A stretch of DNA of 64,000 nucleotides from Escallonia rubra (taxonomy: Eukaryota > Streptophyta > Magnoliopsida > Escalloniales > Escalloniaceae): NCBI GenBank assembly GCA_033065855.1, contig JAVXUO010001421.1, positions 1 through 64,000 on the forward strand, in the 5' to 3' direction. Below the pieces are notes generated by a model that was not told the DNA's origin, did no database searches, and saw nothing but the letters and a program-made list of their open reading frames with translations. Below, one piece after another: positions 1-7,506 of this stretch (the first letter of the stretch is position 1; each line of letters opens with the position of its first letter). The position numbers and the translations under genes are program-made.

Positions 1-7
1 TACTTTT

Positions 8-384
8 TTTTGTTTGTAATCGATAGTTGTGATGAATATTGCATTTTATATATGTATGTTTTTGTTCTTGTGCAAGTGTTTGTAAAATTCGATTTCCGTA
101 TATGTATATATATCTATTATACATATGAGTATATATGCTAACATTGTATGCATTTTTTGCATGTGCTTGTGTTATATGTAATATGCATGTGCTAGCTTTT
201 GTTTGTAATCGATAGTTGTGATGAATATTGCGTTTTATATATGTATGCTTTTGTTCATGTGCTAGCGTTTGTAAAATTCGATTCCGTATATGTATATATA
301 TCTATTATACATATGAGTACATATGCTAACATTGTATGCATTATGCATGTGCTTGCGTTATATGTATTATGCATGTGCTAGCGT
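8..384. repeat. Tandem duplication of an AT-rich ~190-bp unit
   Basis: Two consecutive near-identical copies (about 8-197 and 198-384) share the blocks TTTGTAATCGATAGTTGTG, GTATATGTATATATATC and GCATGTGCTAGC in the same order. The copies differ by a few substitutions and small indels. No convincing coding content. The stretch lies just upstream of the PMD-ULP1 gene, whose 5'-UTR intron probably ends at 456 (TTTCAG). Confidence 0.8.
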
Positions 385-465
385 CGTATTTTTGTGAGCG
401 ATTATCAAAATCCAAAACGTAAAATCCAAACTGAGAAGGTTTTTTCATAATTTCAGTTGCAAAAA

Positions 466-3404
466 ATGGAATTTAACCCTGGACCAGAAGACCCATCCGT
501 GTTATACGACCAAGCCAACCATATCAGTACGCTCATATGGGATGGTGGAGTAAGATACATTATTTATCAACTTTCTTATTCTTACAAACGTTGTATATAC
601 CGTTTGTTTTGCTTAAATTGTACTCCCTCCGTCCCTTAAAGAGTGATCCATTTTATTTTGCACATATATTAAGGATTTAGGTTATATATTGTGTGTCTTT
701 TTCATTTTACCCTTCAGAGAAAGGGGGGAAGAGGGGGGCCATGAAGAGAGAAAATTGGTTGGTAGAGTGTTAAATGTGGAGAGAGAAATAGAATAAAAAG
801 GTGTAAAGTGGTGGGCCCGGAGAGAGAAAATGAGTTGGTAGAGAATTAAATGTGGTGAGAGAAGTAGAATAAGAAAGTATAAAAAGGTAAATATGTAAAA
901 ATACTTATAAAATCTTTCCTAATTTGGAAGTGATCACTTTTTGTGGGACGGCCCAAAAAAGAAATATGATCACTCTTTAAGGGACGGAGGGAGTATTTAT
1001 TAATTCGTAGGAAAGAGAACTTTTCAACACCGAAGAAGTATCTTGCGAGTTCACATCGTGGAAACTGAACACCGCCCAGAAGAGGATACTGCGTGGAATT
1101 GGGTTTGGGATTTTCACGCATGGGCAGATATTTCAACAGCTCTACTGGGCCTTGATAAGTGCCCTTGTTGAGAGGTGGAGAAGTGAAACGAATACGTTTT
1201 ACTTCCCGCTCGGAGAGATGACAATTACCCTAGAAGATGTAGGGTTCATCTTAGGGTTACCGGTGACGGGGCGGCCGATAATTGCTCCTCTGTTAGAAGC
1301 AACGAATAAGAGAACTGCTAGGGACTTCTTAACTTCGATGCCCCAGGATCAATTTAGTAGTGGTGGTATCAAGTTGAAGTGGTTGGTAGATACCTACAGT
1401 GTTTTGCCCCAGATATGAGGGTTAACAGGGACCCACCGGATGTTGGGCGGTTTGGCAAGGCCAATGCGCAAGAATTGTGCACGGCCGAACTAGAGCTTTG
1501 AACTGCTTGGCTGGACACACTGGCGGCCATCGTCTCGGAGCCAGACCCTGTTATCATCATCGAACAGTACGATGAGTGGTACTACCGCATCACGCGGAGG
1601 AGAGTAGCCCCAGTGAACTCTGAACGCGGGGAGAGGTATGCACCTAGGGGTCAGATCGACGAGCGTCTGGCATACAATCTCGTAAGTTGCCCAACTAGTC
1701 TGACTTGTCTTGAATTTGTTGAATATAAATGTCTGATTAAAGTTACTTATTTGTTATCTCTTTGGATGTAGGTTAATGCCTCGCTTGCATTCTTCCACAA
1801 GTTGAGTTAGCGGAAGGATCTGGTGAGCGCAATGGGCGAGGATCTTCGCAATAGGCTGCTGCACTGGCTTTAGGCTGTGGGAATTTTGTGAGCCAAGCAT
1901 CGGGACAGTCTTCAGTCGACAGCCCGGGAATGGGTTATACGGGCGTCAGCCCGTATTACGTTGATCCCTCCGGGCAAGCTTCAGAGGTGAGCCAGGGAGT
2001 TGGTGGTCCCTCTGTACCGAGGATAGGATAGGCTCAAGCGTCGTGGGCCAATTACAGCGGCCCGACCTTCAATTTGTTCCGGGAACCCCAATCCCTCTCT
2101 CATAGTCAAGTCATGCAAGACTGGCCTTACGGTTTCAACGAGGCACTGCCCATTGTCCCGTGGGCGGGAACACTTTGGCGCCCCCGAAGGGCAATATCAG
2201 CCTGTAGAAGTAATGGTCGGCGAGCAATATCAGCCGGTGGAAGAAACGGCCGGCGAGCAATATCAGCTGGCCGGGGCACCCGAAGGCGATTATCAGCCAA
2301 CCGGGGCCCCCGAAGGCAATTATCAGCCGACCGAACCAGGAGTCCGCGGCCAATTTCCGTTGCTCTTGCCCCCGGGCGGAGGGCAAGAGCAACCAGTCGA
2401 CCCCCGAGGGCAATATCCGAAAGGGCATCCAGCCAGGCCCCTGAAGCCGCATAAACATGACCTAATCCGAGCCCGTTATTTTAGCCGGCCCCCTCCAGAC
2501 GGAGCGTCGTATGATGTGGATCACTTGCAAGGCTTGGATTACAATGCCTCATGGAGAGAACTGTCCTCGCTGGCACCGGGAACTTGGTTAGACAACTTTG
2601 TCATCTCGCACTACGTGCAAATTCTGACACAAAGGGGTCGGGAGCAGCCTAACTACGGTACGTGCATTTTTATCTTCGATGCTTACTTTCATGGCATCCT
2701 AGTACAAGAGTATCACGATTGGGACAAATCAAGGAAGGCGAGAAAGGGGAGAGCCCTGCCCCAGTGGAGGCCGTCCGCTAGCCTACTAGCATATCTTGCT
2801 CGGGATAGTCCAGTCAGCGCAAGTGTGGCAGACGTGTTTCTAATCCCATTTTTATGAATGCCCACTGGTACTTGGTTTGCTAGGAACCGGTAGAGAAAAA
2901 AGTCTCAATCCTCGACAGTCTCTACGATGATACCTCCACGATGGGTGTGATTGAAATGTACCGAGGCTTAGGCCAGTTGGATGCCATGGTAAGATCCTGT
3001 TTACTTCTTATTGTAACTTGCATATTGTAGAACTGATTAATCTTATTATGTTTGCTATGTTTAATGTTTAATGCTTATTATGTTTCTCGCAGAATCTATT
3101 TGCTGCCATGGTCAATGGTAGGCGTCAAGAGAGGGTATCGGTCAGGCCGACTCTCATTTTCCGATTGAAGAGGAGTAGACCCAAGCAACATAATTCCTCA
3201 GACTGCGGCGTCTTCGTCTGCATGTACATGGATTATATTTGCCGGTCTGAGAGCCTCAAGAAGACCGTTTGGAGCCGAGAATGCATAGACTGCTTTAGGT
3301 ATAGGATGACTTGGCAAATTATCAATGGCCGGCCTAGAGCTATTAGATTTATTATAAATCCATGTAATGAGGGGGATCCCGTAGGGGCTGAGGGCCCCAA
3401 TTGA
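466..3404 (+). pseudogene. PMD-ULP1 (C48 peptidase) transposon protein, broken
   Basis: The gene joins a plant mobile domain (PMD) to a C-terminal ULP1/SENP-like cysteine peptidase, the family that cleaves SUMO conjugates. Exon 1 (466-549) encodes 28 residues ending LIWDGG. Intron 1 is 550-1010, and exon 2 opens with ERELFN and carries the PMD motif ERWRSETNTFYFPLGEMT. Much of the PMD core is missing after about 1400, where the frame changes. EWYYRITRRR, the PMD C-terminal signature, is still readable near 1580. A Gln/Pro/Gly-rich linker built on YQP repeats (2150-2440) leads to the peptidase: WLDNFVISHYVQIL, then NAHWYLVC (catalytic His), ILDSLYDD (Asp), a further intron 2990-3091, and QHNSSDCGVFVCMYMDYI (Gln and Cys). 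Lesions include a TGA near 1416, a frameshift near 2854 and a TAG near 2881. The catalytic residues survive, but the gene cannot make a full protein. Confidence 0.8.
623..993. mobile_element. Stowaway-type MITE in PMD-ULP1 intron 1
   Basis: A 371-bp element bounded by a TA target duplication (621-622 and 994-995). The 26-bp terminal inverted repeats match perfectly and begin CTCCCTCCGTCCC, the usual plant Stowaway (Tc1/mariner) terminus. It sits wholly inside intron 1, so it need not have broken the gene. Related copies are at 35516-35867 and about 61722-61972. Confidence 0.93.
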
Positions 3405-3576
3405 CAATGTTTGCTTATAATAACATTATATTCACTTTTTAAATTGTCCTTATCGTTGAATCTTATCGTTGAATGCGATTGATTTGATTGACTGATATCG
3501 TTGTGTTGTTGATTTGAGTGTTTGATTTGTTTTGTGTGATTTGCTTTGACCAGGGGGAAACATAGTGTAAAAACCA

Positions 3577-3993
3577 AGTGTTTGGAGACTGTCTTTCTGT
3601 TGGACTGTCCGCTTTACTATATAGCGGACATAGATAGGACCAAAAAAAAATTAAGTGTTGGAGACTGTCTTTCTGTTGGGCTATCCGCTTTACTATATAG
3701 CGGACATAGATAGGACCAAAAACACTAAGTGTTGAAGACTTCTTTCTGTTGGGCTGTCCGCTTTACTATATAACGGACATAGATAGGACAAAAAAAAACT
3801 AAGTGTTGGAGACTGTCTTTCTGTTGGGTTGTCCGCTTTACTATATAGCGGACATAGATAGGACCCAAAAACTAAGTTTTGGAGTCTGCCACACTATATA
3901 GCGGACATACATAGGACAAAAGAAAAACCAAGGTTCGGAAACTGTGATTTTGCGGTGCCGTCCGCTTTATAGTATGGCGGATGTAGATTGAAA
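3577..3993. repeat. Tandem ~74-bp units, each with a CCGCT...AGCGG palindrome
   Basis: About five direct repeats share AAGTGTTGGAGACTGTCTTT, then a 23-bp palindrome GTCCGCTTTA...TATAGCGGAC, then ATAGATAGGAC and an A-rich tail. The palindromes start near 3607, 3681, 3755 and 3831, with degenerate copies near 3890 and 3960. The array lies between the PMD-ULP1 gene and the small-ORF cassette. The same palindrome recurs on the other side of the cassette (5620-6030). Such arrays are typical of transposon subterminal protein-binding regions; that role is inferred. Confidence 0.85.
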
Positions 3994-4115
3994 CATAAAT
4001 TCCCAACATTTTAGATGCTTCAAAACACGGGATTCGCTAATTAGAATGACATGTGGATAAGTGCCAGTTGGAATGAAATCCTAACATGCAGTAGGAAAAG
4101 ATATATATATATATA

Positions 4116-4550
4116 TCACTCTTCATTTGACATATACTCATCAGATAAGTACTGATCATTGGTTAAAATATTGTTTCTCTCGTTTGAATTGAGGTGCCTC
4201 CCACTAGCCTCGGCCATTTCTTCCGCAAGTTGAAGCATGTAAAATCGTTTTCTACGCAGCAACATCCGGTTATTCTCCATACGAATTCGGCGCACAGCTT
4301 TCTTACACTGCTTAACATTACGCCTCGACATACTAAGTGAACGACGTTGCGGCACAGGTGCCCTCAGCGTGGTGAGATCTTGGTGTAGTGCTTCTGATTC
4401 CTTAACTCGATATGCCCATTCTCTCCGTAAACCGCAATAATACTCTCTCGGATCCGTGTACTTCACTTCTTTGTAGTCGTCGTTCCTTTCACACAACAAC
4501 CACACAGTCTCACGTCCCCGCAGACTAGAACTCCCAGGAACTCCTGCCAT
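4116..4550 (-). CDS. Unknown 144-aa protein A, paralogue of 4941-5372
   Basis: An intact 144-residue frame starting at ATG 4550. I do not recognise a named family. It is basic and probably helical in the middle (REWAYRVKESEAL, then KAVRRIRMENNRMLLRRKRF) and acidic at the C-terminus (SDEYMSNEE). It aligns along most of its length with the divergent neighbour: LRxEWxYRxxExExL, then PxP, then MxR, then RIRxENNRM. A TATA-like TATTTATATATG lies about 40 bp upstream on this strand. The retained frame and conserved core argue for a protein that was under selection. Its place between palindrome arrays inside a MULE suggests a transposon accessory protein, possibly DNA-binding through the basic helix; this is inference. 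Confidence 0.6.
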   Translation of the reverse strand: MAGVPGSSSLRGRETVWLLCERNDDYKEVKYTDPREYYCGLRREWAYRVKESEALHQDLTTLRAPVPQRRSLSMSRRNVKQCKKAVRRIRMENNRMLLRRKRFYMLQLAEEMAEASGRHLNSNERNNILTNDQYLSDEYMSNEE

Positions 4551-4940
4551 TTAACTTAGGTACATCTAATGCGATGAGCATGGCTAACATATATAAATAA
4601 GCCCACACACACATACACAATATATTGGTGTGATAGCTACACAATAGCCTGCCCATCTCTGGTGACAAGACAAGTCTCTGGACACTGACCCTGCTTAATT
4701 AGTAGTTGGAGACAATAGCATGCCCGTGTCATAAAGTTGACAAGTCTTTGGTGACAAGACAAGTCTCTTTGGTGACAAGACAAGTCTCTAGTCTATTGCA
4801 GAGGCTTGACATATCTCATAAAGTTGAACCTGTAGCATCTCATAAAGTGGTCCCGTTTCAAAGTATATATAAGTACATGCATTGCACGAAGGGCAAAGGG
4901 CATAGAGTGATATACTCCCAATTTCATAACAACTCTGGAA
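4551..4940. promoter_or_regulatory. Probable bidirectional promoter of the small-ORF pair
   Basis: A 390-bp spacer separates the two divergent start codons. It has a TATA-like box for the minus gene (about 4587-4597) and TATATAAG for the plus gene (about 4863-4871, some 75 bp before ATG 4941). Inside are three copies of TGGTGACAAGACAAGTCTC (about 4660, 4749 and 4771) and two of CATCTCATAAAGT. The direct repeats could be binding sites; no transcript evidence is available. Confidence 0.5.
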
Positions 4941-5372
4941 ATGTCATATACTCCACGAGATATTTTTGAAGCAATGGGTCGTTACTGGGCGGGCGAAGAT
5001 GAATTTCACTATTCTTTGCGTCCAAGTTTGCGTTACTCATCAAGCTATGTTAATACATTACGTGCAGAATGGTCTTATCGGATGAATGAATATGAGGTCT
5101 TAGTAGCTGATTCACGGCGCATGAATATACCCATACCTCGACAAAAGGCAATCAACATGCCTCGAATTACACACATGGAGCTTGAAAGGGCACTGCATCG
5201 AATACGTGAAGAAAATAATAGAATGAGAGTTCGTCAAAGTAGGCATAACTTACGTCGTATGGCACGTGATGCACATGAAGATGGCAACAACAATGAAGCA
5301 CAAGTATACTGGAACATGAGCTTCGAAGTTGGATCTGTTTTCGATGCTCCAGTTTCAGATGAAGATGACTGA
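4941..5372 (+). CDS. Unknown 143-aa protein B, paralogue of 4116-4550
   Basis: An intact 143-residue frame with ATG 4941 and TGA at the end. The family is not recognised. Its core, LRAEWSYRMNEYEVL ... PIPRQKAINMPR ... ALHRIREENNRMRVRQSR, is clearly related to protein A although the N-termini have diverged, and both end in an acidic tail (here SDEDD). The central segment is rich in Arg and Glu with hydrophobic spacing, consistent with a helix or coiled coil. The gene is followed within 25 bp by the first arm of a 110-bp inverted repeat. It is transcribed away from protein A, so the pair looks like an ancient head-to-head duplication. Function unknown; a transposon accessory role is inferred from context only. 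Confidence 0.6.
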   Translation: MSYTPRDIFEAMGRYWAGEDEFHYSLRPSLRYSSSYVNTLRAEWSYRMNEYEVLVADSRRMNIPIPRQKAINMPRITHMELERALHRIREENNRMRVRQSRHNLRRMARDAHEDGNNNEAQVYWNMSFEVGSVFDAPVSDEDD

Positions 5373-5393
5373 AGATCGAGTTCTTCTAAGGCT

Positions 5394-5987
5394 ATAAGGC
5401 CTCCGCTTAGGCCGGGGTTCGGGAAGGTCGGAACTAAGTGTCTGGTTCGTGCCAACCATTTTCTGGTCCAAGTTGCAGACAATGATCTGCACCACTATGA
5501 CGTGAGATCCTCAGCTGTGCACCTTTTGTTTGTGTGTGGGTTTCCGTGGTGCGTGGATGTATTACGATAATACTTCCTCGCTAATCATGTATTGTGTTAG
5601 AGACTTTGTTTCTGCGGTACCGTCCGCTTTATAGTATAGCAAAAAAACTTTCTGCTGGGACGTCCCCTCTACTATATAGCGGACGGCCAAGCAGAAAGAC
5701 AGATCACCAACACTTAGTTTTTTTTCTTTCCTACGTCCGCTATATAGTATAACGGACATCCCCGCAGAAAGAAAGTCTCCAACACTTGGTTTTTTTTCTC
5801 TCATATCTGTGTCCGCTATATAGTATAGCGAATAGTCCCGCATAATACATGACCAAGCAGACATAAATGCACAACTGACGTCATAGTGGTGCAGATGATT
5901 GTCTGCAACTTGGACCAGAAAATGGTTGGCACGAACCAGACACTTAGTTCCGACCTTCCCGAACCCCGGCCTAAGCGGAGGCCTTAT
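5394..5987. repeat. 110-bp inverted repeat with ~374-bp loop
   Basis: The arms 5394-5503 and 5878-5987 are reverse complements with only one or two mismatches. They begin ATAAGGCCTCCGCTTAGG and end CACCACTATGACGT. The loop holds further CCGCTATATAG palindromes. A transcript through it would fold into a long duplex. The open frame on the minus strand across this region is a by-product of the repeat. Confidence 0.9.
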
Positions 5988-6035
5988 GTCCACTATATAG
6001 TAGAGCTAGACTTTGGTGTCCGCTATATAGTAGAG
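5615..6035. repeat. Second palindrome cluster of the small-ORF cassette
   Basis: Degenerate copies of GTCCGCTATATAGTATAGCGGAC-like palindromes occur near 5625, 5665, 5735, 5811, 5988 and 6018, several linked to the same CAGAAAGA...CCAACACTTAG text as the array at 3577-3993 but inverted. The two arrays face each other across the cassette, as expected for left and right subterminal regions of one unit. Confidence 0.75.
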
Positions 6036-6278
6036 CTAGACATTGTAGCGTAATGCAGTTTTAATAAATTGGAATAAATTGGCGCCCGATGACTTGTTTT
6101 AGCAACATATTAGCATAATGTTGTTTTAATAAATTGGCGCCCGAAGACTTATTTTAGCGACGGAATCAACAATCAATATCGATAAACAATAAATAACGTA
6201 CGATTCACAATCAACGATCTCACTATATCGAGGGAATCTCAAACGGCACAATTAAGCAAGAAAAAATTTGGAAACATA
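6036..6278. other. AT-rich spacer with short direct repeats
   Basis: AATAAATTGGCGCCCGA occurs twice (about 6080 and 6131). Otherwise no coding or structural signal is evident. Confidence 0.5.
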
Positions 6279-6539
6279 ATGAACATGTATACAATAAATT
6301 TGGTTATTAATAATAAATTAGGGTTCACATTGGGGGAAAGAAATTTTTTCACAAGCGCTCCGATCAAAGATTACAACTTGAAAATCCCACCACCCAAGGT
6401 GTTCAAACACTACAAAGTCCCCGAGTTCGAGGCCATGCTGGCGCACGAAGACGTTCCAACCCTATGCGAATTACTTTTTTTGGGGTCGGCCGGGCTTCAG
6501 CTTGGTTTCAACCTGCCATGCCCCCTTGCGGCTATATAA
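6279..6539 (+). CDS. Hypothetical 86-aa ORF
   Basis: An open frame from ATG 6279 with balanced composition (Pro, Lys, Glu and hydrophobic residues; IPPPKVFKHYKVPEFEAML). The family is not recognised. No introns or promoter are obvious, and nothing homologous is seen elsewhere in the window. It could be a fragment of a captured gene or chance. Confidence 0.25.
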   Translation: MNMYTINLVINNKLGFTLGERNFFTSAPIKDYNLKIPPPKVFKHYKVPEFEAMLAHEDVPTLCELLFLGSAGLQLGFNLPCPLAAI

Positions 6540-6663
6540 TCTTGCACTGCCATGAATTGTTTTAAATTGATTGGTAAAGGCTTCTGGTATGTCCTAACAA
6601 ACACAATACAAAAAATAGGTTAGTTTTTAACCAAAAGATCAAACTTTTAACACACGAAAATAC

Positions 6664-6786
6664 AGAGAAAGAGGGATGGCCTACAAGTTCATTCTCAAAT
6701 CTCAGCATCATGACTTTGAAAAAGTGTTTGCCTGCCAGGTGCAAGTTGCCAATAAAATCGTAGGTGGTCTCCGATCCAGAAGCCAT
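6664..6786 (-). pseudogene. Possible first exon of a B3 (REM-like) gene
   Basis: ATG 6786 opens 41 codons with KHFFKVMMLRFENEL and HPSFS. This resembles the first strand of a B3 DNA-binding domain (HFFKV...L..F...L..P.SF). A GT donor follows directly (6663-6662) in phase 0. Upstream on the minus strand are a C-rich leader and a TATATATAATC box (about 6920-6932). No second B3 exon is seen, so this would be a captured or truncated 5' end. Recognition rests on a short motif and is tentative. Confidence 0.3.
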
Positions 6787-6962
6787 CGAGGTCGGCGTTG
6801 AGGGGAGGACGGTGGTGTCGCCGGAGATGTGGGTTGCCGTAGATGGGGTAGCGGCTTGGGTTAGATGTTCGAGACAGAGAGAGAATATAGCGGACTGATA
6901 AAAGCTGATTGCCCGATCTGATTATATATAGGATAGAGTTATATATAAAGAAGACGAAGCGA

Positions 6963-7163
6963 TGTCGTCCGCTACATTGTATAGTGGACATAAATGAAGT
7001 CCAAAAGTTTTTCTGCCATACCGTCCGCTACATTGTATAGCGGACTTAAAAGAACCCAAAAAATAGGGCTCTGCATATCCGTCTGCTACACTGTATAGCG
7101 GACATAAATGAAGACCAAAAGTTTTTCTGCATATCCGTCCGCTACATTGTATAACGGACGGGG
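6963..7163. repeat. Palindrome array 3' of the element 1 transposase
   Basis: Four tandem units of about 57 bp each hold GTCCGCTACATTGTATAGCGGAC-like palindromes (near 6967, 7022, 7079 and 7137), joined by ATAAATGAAGTCCAAAAGTTT. The central bases (ACATTGT) differ from those at 3.6 and 5.7 kb (TTACTAT). The same variant reappears upstream of the transposase (10150-10430), so these two arrays bracket the gene. Confidence 0.85.
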
Positions 7164-7269
7164 CTGACAAAAATAAATAAAAAAAAATTCAGACTTTAGA
7201 TTTGATTTGATGGCCTCTCATAGGGCCATTAGAAAAAAATTATTACAAATGCCAAACTTATACAAAAAA

Positions 7270-7506
7270 TTAAAGGTCCACTGCAGCTTGTTCGTCCTCA
7301 TCTTTGGCGTCATCTTCTTCCCCGTCTTGCAAACCCCCTGGACTTATCCCCAGTGCCTTGTAATGGTTCCGCTTGTCGTGGTCGGTCATTTTGTTGCACA
7401 ATGCACACCTTCGCAGCTTTTTAGGTTGAGTTGCCGTTTCAATAGAGCTTTTCATCCGCGTAGATCTCTTGCGGCCTTTCGTTTGCGATATAATTGGATC
7501 CAACGG
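7270..7506 (-). pseudogene. C-terminal zinc tail of MULE transposase, cut off by a TAG
   Basis: After the TAG at 7509-7507 the same frame continues for 79 codons. It includes SQTKGRKRSTRMKSS and a Cys/His cluster CALCNKMTDHDKRNHY. The matching tail in element 2 (about 13830-14035) has the same motif, so it is an ancestral part of the protein. One nonsense codon separates it from the main frame. It has no ATG of its own near its start. Confidence 0.8.

Noticed and set aside
2074-2458. Open frames on both other phases over the Gln-rich linker
   Set aside because: Shadows of the YQP-repeat coding frame of the PMD-ULP1 gene.
5562-5993. 143-residue minus-strand frame over the inverted repeat
   Set aside because: It spans the palindromic loop and one arm; protein-like features are absent and repeats explain the openness.
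3577-7163. CRISPR array
   Set aside because: Repeats with palindromes and spacing superficially fit, but the spacers are repeated too, the context is a plant genome, and no cas genes are present.
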